Positions 41,672-50,600 of a stretch of 64,000 nt of DNA are shown one piece after another. How positions within the stretch are numbered: the first letter of the stretch is position 1; each line of letters opens with the position of its first letter. The notes beneath the pieces are model-generated. The model did no database searches. It saw only the letters and a list, made by a program, of their open reading frames with translations, and was not told where the DNA came from. This stretch comes from Allostella vacuolata (GTDB taxonomy: Bacteria > Pseudomonadota > Alphaproteobacteria > ATCC43930 > Allostellaceae). Location of the stretch: positions 1,364,501 through 1,428,500 of the forward strand of contig AP019702.1 of assembly GCA_006739055.1 (NCBI GenBank), in the 5' to 3' direction. The translations under genes and the position numbers were made by a program.

Positions 41672-42104
41672 GCCAGCGGCCGTTGCGCAGCACGTAGGTG
41701 CTGCTGACCTTGCTGGTCATGGTGACGGGGGCCGCCGTCTTCATCGCGCTCGTATAGGTCACCTTGTAGAGCAGCGCCGCCACGTCCAGGCTGATCGGCA
41801 GGGTCCGCGCGTCCTCGATCTTCAGGCCGGTCAGCGTCTGGTCGGCGAGCGAGGCGACATACTGCGCCTTGTCGAAGCGCGAGCCGTCGCCGAAGACCAG
41901 CAGCACGTCGTCGGCCAGGAAATCCCGCATCGCCGCCTGGTTGCGCTCCTTGACGTACTGCCAGCTCCCGGTCTCCAGCGCCAGCAGGTGGCGGTGCAGC
42001 GCCGCGCCGTCCGTCCGGCCCTCCTCCGCCATGGTCGAGCAGCCGCCCGCGGCCAGGGCCGCCGCCAGTGCCGTCGCCGCCATGAGCCCCCGTCTGCCGA
42101 GCAT
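41637..42104 (-). CDS. Lipoprotein with NTF2-like (DUF4440/SnoaL) domain
   Basis: A 155-residue protein. Signal peptide LMAATALAAALAAGGC with lipobox Cys22, so it is probably a lipid-anchored envelope protein. The rest is one alpha+beta cone: helix LHRHLLALETGSWQYVKERNQAAMRDFLADDVLLVFGDG and strands KVTYTSAMK and TYVLRNGRWLSVLYQETPI, typical of DUF4440/SnoaL-like proteins. The ATG giving MLGRRGL has a good GGGGAAGGG ribosome binding site; upstream in-frame starts are spurious. Function unknown. Confidence 0.8.
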   Translation of the reverse strand: MLGRRGLMAATALAAALAAGGCSTMAEEGRTDGAALHRHLLALETGSWQYVKERNQAAMRDFLADDVLLVFGDGSRFDKAQYVASLADQTLTGLKIEDARTLPISLDVAALLYKVTYTSAMKTAAPVTMTSKVSSTYVLRNGRWLSVLYQETPIR

Positions 42105-42295
42105 GTGCGTACCCTTCCCCTGTCGTGCCGCCGATGCCGGACCGTAGCGGCCTGCCGGACGGTTTAGAAGGCGCATCGCGGTTCGACCGGCCCGCTTGCC
42201 ACGCAAGCCGGCCCACCCCACCTTGGCAGCACGGAGCTTGCACGGGCCTGCGCTATAGTCGCGGGGGCCGCAGCCACCGGCGAGCGGGGCCAGCG

Positions 42296-43282
42296 ATGAG
42301 GATGGAGGCGCACGGGATGTCGACGGAGAGCGAGTGGAAGGTGCCGGAGCCGCTGCAGCCGCGCCCCGAGGATCACTCCTACGACCTCGACCAGGCCCTT
42401 TCCTCCGTCGTCGGGCTGAAGGCCTTCGTGCCGGCGGATGCCTTCACCGCCGGCACGCTCGGTACCGAGCGGGCCGGCAACGGGGTGATCATCCGGGCGG
42501 ACGGGCTGGTGTTGACGGTCGGCTACCTGGTGGCCGAGGCCGAGACCGTCTACCTGACGCTGTCGGACGGGCGGGGCGTGCCGGGGCACGTCGTCGCCTA
42601 CGACCATGAGACGGGCTTCGGGCTGGTGCAGGCGCTGGCGCGGATCGCGCTGCCCGCCCTGCCGATCGGCCGGTCGTCCGCGGTCCAGGTCGGCGAACGG
42701 GTCGTCGTCGGCGGCGCGGGCGGCCGTGTCCATTCGGTCGCGGCCCGGGTCGTCGCCCGGCAGGAGTTCGCCGGCTACTGGGAATATGTGCTGGACGATG
42801 CCATCTTCACCTCGCCCGCCCACCCGAACTGGGGCGGCTCGCCCCTGATCGGGGCCGCGGGCGAGCTGATCGGGATCGGCTCGCTGCAGCTGCAGCAGGG
42901 CCGTGGCAGCTTCCTCAACATGATGATCCCGATCGACGTGCTGAAGCCGGTCATGGACGACCTGCTGCTGCTCGGCCGGCCCAACCGTCCGGCGCGGCCC
43001 TGGCTCGGCCTCTATGCCGCCGAGGTCGAGGACAAGGTGGTGGTGGTCGGCCTGTCCGAGAACGGGCCCGCCGCCAAGGCCGGCATCCACACGGGCGACG
43101 TGCTGCTGGCCGTGGCCGGCGTGGAGCCGTCGGACCTGGCCGGATTCTATCGCCGGGTGTGGGAGCAGGGGCCGGCCGGATCGGATATCCCGCTCACCCT
43201 CGGCCGCAACGGCCGCACGATGGAGATCGCCGTGCCGTCCGCCGACCGTTCCCGCTTCCTGAAGAAGCCGAGCCTGCAGTGA
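42296..43282 (+). CDS. HtrA-like PDZ protein lacking the catalytic triad
   Basis: A 328-residue protein of HtrA layout: a protease-fold domain (residues 30-215) followed by a PDZ domain (about 225-315, RPWLGLYAAEVEDKVVVVGLSENGPAAKAGIHTGD contains the carboxylate-binding loop and helix). No signal peptide is visible. All three active-site positions are changed: Tyr77 in LVLTVGYLVA where HtrA has His, Gly107 in DHETGFGLVQ where it has Asp, and Trp179 in PNWGGSPL where it has Ser. Thus a pseudo-protease, possibly a scaffold or inhibitor. It overlaps the next gene by GTGA. Confidence 0.8.
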   Translation: MRMEAHGMSTESEWKVPEPLQPRPEDHSYDLDQALSSVVGLKAFVPADAFTAGTLGTERAGNGVIIRADGLVLTVGYLVAEAETVYLTLSDGRGVPGHVVAYDHETGFGLVQALARIALPALPIGRSSAVQVGERVVVGGAGGRVHSVAARVVARQEFAGYWEYVLDDAIFTSPAHPNWGGSPLIGAAGELIGIGSLQLQQGRGSFLNMMIPIDVLKPVMDDLLLLGRPNRPARPWLGLYAAEVEDKVVVVGLSENGPAAKAGIHTGDVLLAVAGVEPSDLAGFYRRVWEQGPAGSDIPLTLGRNGRTMEIAVPSADRSRFLKKPSLQ

Positions 43283-44514
43283 GGCGCGGTCCCGGCGGCA
43301 CCGTCGCCATCGTCGGCGGCGGGCCGGCGGGCCTGATGGCGGCCGAGATCGCCAGCGCCGCCGGCGCCAGGGTGACTGTGTGGGAACGCATGCCCTCGGT
43401 CGGGCGCAAGCTGCTGATGGCCGGGCGGGGCGGCCTCAACCTCACCCATTCGGAGCCGGCGGAGCCGTTCCTGGCCCGCTATGGCGCCGCCGCAGGCCGG
43501 CTGGCGCCGGCGCTCGCCGCCTTTCCGCCGGAGCGGCTGCGCGCCTGGGCGGACGGGCTGGGCCAGGCGACCTTCGTCGGGTCGAGCGGCCGCGTCTTCC
43601 CCGCGGCGATGAAGGCCTCGCCCCTGCTGCGGGCCTGGCTGGCGCGGCTGGCCGGGCAGGGGGTGCGCATTGCCACCCGCCGGCAATGGCAGGGCTGGGA
43701 CGCCTCCGGCCGCCTGGTCTTCGCCAGCCCGGACGGTTCGATCGAGCGCGTCGCCGCCGCGGCGACCATCCTGGCGCTGGGCGGCGCCAGCTGGCCCCGG
43801 CTCGGCAGCGATGGCGGCTGGGTCGCCACGCTGGCCGGGCGCGGCGTCGCGGTGACGCCGCTCGTGTCCGCCAATTGTGGCTTTCAGGTTGCCTGGAGCG
43901 AGGAGTTTCGCGACCGCTTCGCCGGCACTCCGTTGAAGCCCGCAGCCTTCGCCCATGCCGGCCGCAGCCTGCGCGGCGAGGCGATGGTCACCGCCTACGG
44001 CATCGAGGGCGGGGCGGTCTATGCCCTCTCGGCCGGGCTGCGGGACCGGATCGCGGCTGCGGGCGAGGCGGTCCTGGAGGTCGACCTGCGCCCGGACCTG
44101 GCCGTGGTGGAACTGGCAAAGCGCCTGGCCGCGGTGTCCGGTGCCCCTTCCATGGCCACCCGCCTGCGCAAGGGGGCGGGCCTGGCCCCGGTGGCGGCGG
44201 CCCTGCTGCGCGAGGCCGGAGGGGAACTGCCGCGCGACCCGGCCGCGCTCGCCGCCCGGATCAAGTCCGTGCCGCTGCGCCTCGTGGCGCCGCAGCCGCT
44301 GGCCCGGGCCATCTCCACCGCCGGCGGCATCGCGCTCGACGAGGTCGACGCGCAGTTCATGCTGCGCCGTCTGCCCGGCACCTTCGTCGCCGGAGAGATG
44401 CTCGACTGGGAGGCCCCGACCGGCGGCTACCTGCTGCAGGCGACCTTCGCCACCGCGGCGGCGGCGGCCGAAGGGGCGCTCGCGCATCTGGAAATCCGGC
44501 AGGCCCGGCCATGA
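43279..44514 (+). CDS. BaiN/HI0933-like FAD-dependent oxidoreductase
   Basis: A 411-residue flavoprotein: dinucleotide-binding start VAIVGGGPAGLMAAEIA, GRKLLMAGRGGLNLTHSE, FVGSSGRVFP, ILALGGASWPRLGSDG, and the C-terminal FVAGEMLDWEAPTGGYLLQ with the second FAD contact. These blocks identify the BaiN/YhiN/HI0933 family. Reactions are poorly known; one homologue reduces bile-acid dienes. GTG start overlapping the PDZ gene stop, so the two are co-translated, though no functional link is evident. Confidence 0.9.
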   Translation: MRRGPGGTVAIVGGGPAGLMAAEIASAAGARVTVWERMPSVGRKLLMAGRGGLNLTHSEPAEPFLARYGAAAGRLAPALAAFPPERLRAWADGLGQATFVGSSGRVFPAAMKASPLLRAWLARLAGQGVRIATRRQWQGWDASGRLVFASPDGSIERVAAAATILALGGASWPRLGSDGGWVATLAGRGVAVTPLVSANCGFQVAWSEEFRDRFAGTPLKPAAFAHAGRSLRGEAMVTAYGIEGGAVYALSAGLRDRIAAAGEAVLEVDLRPDLAVVELAKRLAAVSGAPSMATRLRKGAGLAPVAAALLREAGGELPRDPAALAARIKSVPLRLVAPQPLARAISTAGGIALDEVDAQFMLRRLPGTFVAGEMLDWEAPTGGYLLQATFATAAAAAEGALAHLEIRQARP

Positions 44515-44581
44515 GGCGGCTTGCCCTGCCGCTGCCTATCGAACATCGTTCCTGCCCAAAGAAGATGCCGAAGGGGGAAGC

Positions 44582-45640
44582 GTGGCGACGAACGTGAAGC
44601 GGCTGGCCTATTTCGAGAAATGGGTCGACCCGGTGGCGGAGGAGATTCTCGGGCAGCGCGACGACATCGAGCTGGTGCAGCGGCGCTACGACGATCCGGA
44701 CGGCGACAACGCCACCGTCATGGCGCGGGTCCATGGCTACCAGATCGCGCCGCGGACGGAGCTGCGCGGGCCCTGGTTCGGCGATGCCGACCTGATCCGC
44801 CGCTGCCCCGACCTGCTGGCGATCAGCTCGACCGGGGCCGGGTTCGACATGGTCGACGTCGCCGCCTGCACGGCTGCCGGCATCGCCGTCTGCAACCAGT
44901 CGGGTGCCAACAAGGAGGCGGTGGCCGAGCACGCGCTGGGGCTGATGCTGGCGCTGGCCAAGAATATCGGCATCACCGACCGGGCGCTGCGCCAGGAGCG
45001 CGACCTCGACCGCTTCCTCTATACGGGCCGTGAGCTGCGCGGGCGCACGGTCGGCATCGTCGGCATCGGGCAGATCGGCACCCGCACCGCCGAGCTCTGC
45101 CGCGGGCTGTTCGGGATGACGGTGCTGGCGCACGACCCCTATTTGACCGCCGACGAGGTGGCCGCGCGCGGGGCCGCCAAGGTGCCGCTCGACGAGCTGC
45201 TGGCGCGGGCCGACTTCGTCTCGGTGCATTGCCCGCGCAACGACGAGACCTTCGGCATGTTCGGCACGGCCGAGTTCGCGGCGATGCGGCCGACCGCCTA
45301 TTTCGTCAACACCGCGCGCGGCGGCATCCATGACGAGGCGGCCCTGGAGGCGGCGCTGGTCACCCGGCGGATCGCCGGGGCCGGGGTCGACGTCTTCCTG
45401 AAGGAGCCGCCCGACCCCAGCCACCCGCTGCTGCGCCTGCCGAACGTCATCGCCACCCCGCACATCGCCGGCATCACCGAGGAGGCGCTGCAGACCATGG
45501 CGGAGGCGGCGGCCTACCAGTGGATCGCGATCTTCGAGGGCCGGGTGCCGCCGCGCCTCGTCAACCCCGAGGTCTGGCCGCACTATCGCGAGCGCTTCGC
45601 CGAGCGGATCGGCTTCCGGCCGGACGCGCTGGTTGGATAG
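44582..45640 (+). CDS. D-isomer-specific 2-hydroxyacid dehydrogenase
   Basis: A 352-residue NAD-dependent dehydrogenase. The catalytic domain flanks a Rossmann domain GRTVGIVGIGQIGTRTAEL; active-site Arg in NTARGG, Glu in the ADRLEEPP-equivalent DVFLKEPPDP, and His in TPHIAGITEEA complete the triad. The substrate may be glyoxylate, hydroxypyruvate or phosphoglycerate; near the glyoxylate aminotransferase genes, a C2/C3 hydroxyacid is plausible. GTG start with AAGGGGGAAG two to eleven bases before it. Confidence 0.88.
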   Translation: MATNVKRLAYFEKWVDPVAEEILGQRDDIELVQRRYDDPDGDNATVMARVHGYQIAPRTELRGPWFGDADLIRRCPDLLAISSTGAGFDMVDVAACTAAGIAVCNQSGANKEAVAEHALGLMLALAKNIGITDRALRQERDLDRFLYTGRELRGRTVGIVGIGQIGTRTAELCRGLFGMTVLAHDPYLTADEVAARGAAKVPLDELLARADFVSVHCPRNDETFGMFGTAEFAAMRPTAYFVNTARGGIHDEAALEAALVTRRIAGAGVDVFLKEPPDPSHPLLRLPNVIATPHIAGITEEALQTMAEAAAYQWIAIFEGRVPPRLVNPEVWPHYRERFAERIGFRPDALVG

Positions 45641-45652
45641 GCGAACCTCGGG

Positions 45653-46120
45653 CTAGACGAACCCCCGGCGCTTCAGGCGGACGATCGCCTCGTCCAGCGC
45701 CGACAGGAAGGCGGAGCGGTCGCGGGCCGAGAAGGGCTTCGGCCCCGACGTCCGCTCGCCCATCGCCCGCATGTCGTCCATCAGGTTGCGCATGGCGAGC
45801 GCCATGCCGATCGAGGCCTCGGAGAAGGGGCGGCCGGTCGAGCCGATCGCCTCTGCCCCGGCCTTGATGGCGCGGGCGGCGAGCGGAACGTCGGCGGTGA
45901 TGACGATGCTGCCCGGCCGGGCGCGCTCCGCGATGCGGTCGTCGGCGGCATCGAAGCCCTCGCCCGCGATCACCCGCTCGATCATCGGGTCGATCGGGAT
46001 GTTGAGGAAGCCGCCCGACACCATCACCACCCGGACCCGGTGGCGGGCGGCGACGCGGTAGATCTCAGCCTTCACCGGGCAGGCGTCGGCATCCACCAGG
46101 ATCTCAATCGGATCGGGCAA
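45653..46120 (-). CDS. UPF0178 (YaiI/YqxD) family protein
   Basis: A 155-residue protein with the UPF0178 hallmarks [59 protein letters not shown] and the C-terminal [14 protein letters not shown]. It has a PIN-like nuclease fold with clustered Asp residues; its function is unknown. The start is a TTG giving [10 protein letters not shown], preceded by GACGAGG. The longer frame runs through an upstream terminator hairpin and is not credible. Confidence 0.88.
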   Translation of the reverse strand: MPDPIEILVDADACPVKAEIYRVAARHRVRVVMVSGGFLNIPIDPMIERVIAGEGFDAADDRIAERARPGSIVITADVPLAARAIKAGAEAIGSTGRPFSEASIGMALAMRNLMDDMRAMGERTSGPKPFSARDRSAFLSALDEAIVRLKRRGFV

Positions 46121-46138
46121 CGTCCTCGTCTCCCACGC

Positions 46139-46168
46139 AAAAGGGGCCGCCCCCGTCGGGACGGCCCC
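46139..46168 (-). terminator. Rho-independent terminator on the minus strand
   Basis: On the minus strand a G/C-rich stem (GGGGCCG ... CGGCCCC) is followed by TTTT, placed directly before the UPF0178 start and 65 bases after the tiny reading frame upstream. The other strand has an A-run before the stem and no T-run after it, so the terminator is directional. Confidence 0.75.
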
Positions 46169-46232
46169 CCATTGTCGAACCGCGTTCCGGCCGGCCCGCG
46201 CCACAGGCGCGAGGCCTCAGCCGGAAAGGGTG

Positions 46233-46313
46233 TCAGCTATCCCCCGAAACCCCGATGGAAGCAGGGATCAGGCTCAGGGCACCCGGCGTCCGCGGGTAGA
46301 GACAATGAGACAC
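46233..46313 (-). CDS. Putative 26-residue peptide with extended Shine-Dalgarno
   Basis: A GTG-initiated frame reading MSHCLYPRTPGALSLIPASI plus six residues. Upstream on the same strand AAGGAGGTGATCC is a full-length complement of the 16S anti-Shine-Dalgarno tail, three bases before the GTG. A directional terminator follows 65 bases after the stop, so promoter, leader, peptide and terminator would form a complete small transcription unit. No family recognised. The single Cys, Leu/Pro/Ser-rich sequence has no signal peptide. Could instead be an upstream leader peptide of UPF0178. Confidence 0.45.
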   Translation of the reverse strand: MSHCLYPRTPGALSLIPASIGVSGDS

Positions 46314-46404
46314 TGGATCACCTCCTTTCGGTTGTTGACGACGATTCGCAGTGTAGGCACTGACTGATGCCTTGTAACCAGGAAAGCGTGGGGAGGAGCC
46401 GGCG

Positions 46405-47382
46405 ATGCGGGCAGCGTACTACGAGGCGAACGGGGCGGCGCGCGACGTGCTGGTCGTGGGCGACATGGACCGGCCGGAGCCCGCGGCGGGCGAGGTGCGG
46501 GTGCGGCTGGCGACCTCCGGCGTCAACCCGTCGGACGTGAAGAGCCGGGCGGGCTCCAACCGCAAGATGGCCTATCCGCGCGTGGTCCCGCACAGCGACG
46601 GGGCCGGGACGATCGAGGCGGTCGGCGCCGGGGTCGACCCGGGCCGGATCGGCGAGCGGGTGTGGATCTGGAACGGCCAGTGGCGCCGGCCGTTCGGCAC
46701 GGCGGCCGAGTTCATCGCCCTGCCGGCGATCCAGGCGGCCCACCTGCCGGACGGCACCAGCTTCGAGGCCGGCGCCTGCCTCGGCATCCCGGCCCTGACC
46801 GCGCGCCACGCCGTATCGATCGACGGCCCGGTCGCCGGCCAGTCGATCCTGGTGTCGGGCGGGGCGGGGGCGGTGTCGCACTATGCGATCCAGTTCGCCA
46901 AGGCGGGCGGCGCCACCGTTCTGACGACGGTGAGCGGCCCGGAGAAGGCGGCCCACGCGACGGCCGCAGGGGCCGACCACGTCATCAACTACCGCCAGGA
47001 GGATGTCGGCGCCCGGGTCCAGGAACTGACCGGCGGGCGCGGCGTCGACCGGGTGATCGAGCTCGACATCACCGCCAATGCCCGCCTGCTGCCGGGCGTG
47101 CTGGCGCCGCGCGGCACGGTCGTGGTCTACGGCATCGGCGGGGCGGAGGCGGCGCTGCCGGCGCCCTTCTGCCTCTTCACCAGCGCCACCGTGAAGTTCT
47201 TCCTGGTCTACGAGCTGACGGCGGCCGAGCGCGAGGCCGCGGTGGCCGGGGTCAACGGCATGCTGGCGGCCGGCCGCCTCGTCCACGCCATCGGCCGCAC
47301 CCTGCCGCTGGAGCGGATCGCCGAGGCGCACGAGCTGGTGGAGCAGGGGGCCGTCATCGGCAATGTCGTGCTGACCCTGTAG
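46405..47382 (+). CDS. Quinone oxidoreductase-like MDR protein
   Basis: A 325-residue zinc-independent medium-chain dehydrogenase/reductase of the zeta-crystallin/quinone reductase type. Signatures: TSGVNPSDVKSRAG near residue 42, VPHSDGAGTIEAVG, the Rossmann region ILVSGGAGAVSHYAIQFAK, ADHVINYRQED, GGRGVDRVIELDI, and the C-terminal IAEAHELVEQGAVIGNVVL. Predicted one-electron or hydride reduction of quinones with NADPH. Shares its upstream region with the divergent tiny gene. Confidence 0.92.
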   Translation: MRAAYYEANGAARDVLVVGDMDRPEPAAGEVRVRLATSGVNPSDVKSRAGSNRKMAYPRVVPHSDGAGTIEAVGAGVDPGRIGERVWIWNGQWRRPFGTAAEFIALPAIQAAHLPDGTSFEAGACLGIPALTARHAVSIDGPVAGQSILVSGGAGAVSHYAIQFAKAGGATVLTTVSGPEKAAHATAAGADHVINYRQEDVGARVQELTGGRGVDRVIELDITANARLLPGVLAPRGTVVVYGIGGAEAALPAPFCLFTSATVKFFLVYELTAAEREAAVAGVNGMLAAGRLVHAIGRTLPLERIAEAHELVEQGAVIGNVVLTL

Positions 47383-47450
47383 GGGCGGAACCGGTCGGGG
47401 ACGGGGGGCATTGACCCCCTGTACCCCGACCCCACCCGAAGGGAGCCTCC

Positions 47451-47597
47451 ATGCCGACCAACCCCGATCCGCCGACCCCGCCGCAGCCGGGCACGCCCGA
47501 GAAGCCGCCGATGCCGGCCCCCGAGCCGACCGCGCCGCCCACCGAGATCCCGGTCGAGAGCCCGCACATCCCGCCGCTGCCGGAGCCGCGGGCATAA
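47451..47597 (+). CDS. Proline-rich 48-residue protein
   Basis: A short frame beginning MPTNPDPPTPPQPGTPEKPP and ending PPLPEPRA, close to 40% Pro with many Glu. GGGAG precedes the ATG by seven bases. No hydrophobic leader. Similar-looking proline-rich mini-proteins are found scattered in alphaproteobacteria, but I cannot name a family. It lies between the quinone reductase gene and the convergent secreted protein gene. Confidence 0.45.
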   Translation: MPTNPDPPTPPQPGTPEKPPMPAPEPTAPPTEIPVESPHIPPLPEPRA

Positions 47598-47661
47598 GGG
47601 GCCGCGAAGCCGGGGCCCGTCGCGGCGGCAGGGGAAGCCCCCCGCCGCCGGTCCCGGGCCC

Positions 47662-50600
47662 TCAGGCGATCAGGAAATCGTCGGCCGACAGCTGGTTCCG
47701 GCCGATGCCCAGCAGGGTGACGCCGTGGGCATCGTCGGGTCCCAGCCGCAGGAACGCGCCGTCCGGTCCGTCCTCCAGCAATGCCAGGATGTCGGCAAAG
47801 CCGGAGATCGCGATGCCGTTCAGCAACCCGTCCGGGCCGACCTCCAGCCGGATGACGTCGCCGCCCATCAGGTCGTAGTCGGTGACGACGTCCCGCCCGC
47901 CCCCGTCGGCGAACACGAACTGGTCGGCGCCTTCGCCGCCCGTCAGCGTGTCGTGGCCGCGATCGCCCTGGAGCACGTCGTCGCCCTTGTCGCCGAACAG
48001 CCGGTCGTCGCCCTGTCCGCCCCATATCCGGTCGTCATCGGCGCCGCCATGGGCGGTATCGTCCCCGGCCCCGCCCAGGAGCTGGTCGCGTCCGGCGCCG
48101 CCCAGGAGCCAGTCGTCGCCCTGGTCGCCATGGAGCACGTCGTCGCCCTTGTCGCCGAACAGCAGGTCGCGGCCCTGGCCACCCCGGACCAGGTCGTTGC
48201 CCGTCCCGCCCTGGGCGGTGTCGTCGCCGGTTCCGCCCAGGATCCAGTCGTTGCCGGCCCCGCCCAGGAGCCAGTCCGCGCCGGCCCCGCCGAGGACCAC
48301 GTCCTCGTCGGCATCGCCCATCACCACGTCGTCGCCGTCGCCGCCGTCGAGCACGTCGCGGCCGCCGTCGCCGCGGATGGTGTCGTTGCCGCCCATGCCC
48401 GAGATCGTGTCCGAGCGATAGGTGCCATGGAGCGCCTCGGCGCCGAAGCCGCCGGTTACGGGCAGCACCGGCGGCAGGCCGGCCGCCTTCTCGACGGTGA
48501 TCCAGACCTCGGCCGCGTCGCGCCCCGAGCGACCGTCGGTGACGGTGTAGACGAAGCGATCGAGCCCGACATAGCTGGCGTGGGGCGTGTAGGTGAAGCT
48601 GCCGTCCGGCTGCCACTCCAGCGTTCCGTGTTCCGGCCCGCTGACGAGCCCGGCCACCTTCAGCGGGTCGCCATCCGGATCGCGGTCGTTGGCGAGCAGT
48701 CCGGGCCCGGCCACGGCCAGCGTCTTGTCCCTCTCCACCGCATAGTTGTCGTCCCCGGCCGACGGGGCGCGGTTGCCCGGCCCCGATGAGGGCGGCCGCC
48801 CCGGCCGGCGACGCGCCCGGCCGCGCCCCCGGGGCTCGCCGAATATCACGTAGGTCGACCCGACCTGGTCGCGCGCCGTCGTCGCCCCGATGATGAAGTC
48901 CGGGGCGCCATCGCCGTTCACGTCGCCGGTGCTGACATGGCTGCCGGTCCAGTCGCCGGGCGCGAACCCCTTGATGATGAAGCCGTTGGAGCCGTCCAGC
49001 GTCGCGACCTCGACCGGATCGGAGAAGCCTCCCGCCCGGCCGAACAGGACATAGCTGGCGCCCGCCGAGTCGTAGGCGTCGGGCGTGCCGACCAGCAGAT
49101 CGTCGATGCCGTCGCCATTGACGTCGCCGGCCGCGGCGATCGAATAGCCCAGCGCATCCCCGGCGCAGGCGCCCTTGATGACGAAGCCCTCGCTGGCGGG
49201 CAGCGACGCCAGGTCGATCGCATCGTCGAAACCGCCGCGCTTGCCGAAGATCACATAGGCGGCGCCGGCGCCGGCATAGGCCCCGGGGGCGCCGATGATC
49301 AGGTCGTCGATGCCGTCGCCGTTGACGTCGCCGGCCGCGCCGACCGCCCAGCCGCTGCCGTCCTTGGGCGCGGCGCCCCGGATGGCGAAGCCGTTGCCGC
49401 CATCCAGCGAACTCGGATCGATCGCGGCGGCGAACCCGCCCGACCGGCCGAACACGACATAGCTGATGCCGGCGCTGCCGTCCTCGTCCCCCAGGCCGAT
49501 GACCACGTCGGCGAAGCCGTCGCCGTTGAGGTCGCCGGCGCCGCCGACCGCATAGTCGCCGATGACGTACCATTCCCAGGGGTCGTGGTCCCGGACACCG
49601 TCGCCGGCGACGATCGCGAAGCCGTTGCCGCCGTCGATGTCGGAGAGTTCGATCGGGTTGCCGTCGGCCGGGCGGCCGAACACCACATAGTCGATGCCGT
49701 CGGGGGTGGCGATCACCAGGTCGTCGAAGCCGTCGCCGTTGACGTCGCCGGTCCCCCGGACGGCCGAGCCGCTACCGTCGTCGGTGACGGCGCCGTTGAT
49801 AACCAGCCCGTCGCTGCCCAGCGACGAGAGCTCGAGCAACGCCGGGAAGCCGTCGGAGCGCCCGAAGACGACGTAGCTGGCGCTCTCACCATAGAGAATG
49901 CCCGGGGCGCCGATGACGATGTCGTCGACGCCGTCGCCGTTGACGTCGCCCGCCGGGCCGACCGACCAACCGCTATAGGTCCCGTTGAAGGACTGCGGAT
50001 CATACTCCCCGCGGATGACGAAGCCGTTGCTGCCGTCGAGATCGGATACCTCCAGCGGCGAGACGAAGCCGTCCGCCTTGCCGAACACGACGTAGGTCTC
50101 GCCGACACCATTCGTGTCGCCCTGCGGGACCCATGGGGTGGCGACGATCACGTCGTCGAACCCGTCCCCGTTCAGGTCCCCGGCCGAGGTGGCGGACCAT
50201 GTACCCCAGTCGTACTGGTTCCACTCCTCGGTGTACTTGCGTCCCCAGATGACGAAGCAGTTCACGGGCTCGAAGGCGACCGGCTCGATCGCCGCGCCCA
50301 GCCGCATGACCGGCAGGTCGGGCAGCGGAGGAGGGGGCGGCGGCGGCGGAAGGGGCGGCGGCGCGGGCGGCGGCGGGAGCGCCGACTGCTCCGTACCGAA
50401 GATCACATGGGTCGCGCCGGCGCCGCCGTACGCACCCGGCGCGGCGATGACGAGGTCGTCGGCGCCATCGCCATCGACGTCCGCCAGGCTGAGGTAGCGG
50501 CCGCTCCCGTCGCCGGCATCGGCGCCGTTGAGGATGAAGCCGTTGCTGCCATCCAGCGCCGCCAGATCGACGACCGGATCGAAATCGTCGGCGCGGCCAT

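Noticed and set aside
46313-46329. Sequence CTGGATCACCTCCTTTC, identical to a 16S rRNA 3' end
   Set aside because: No 16S sequence precedes it. On the minus strand it is simply an unusually complete Shine-Dalgarno sequence.
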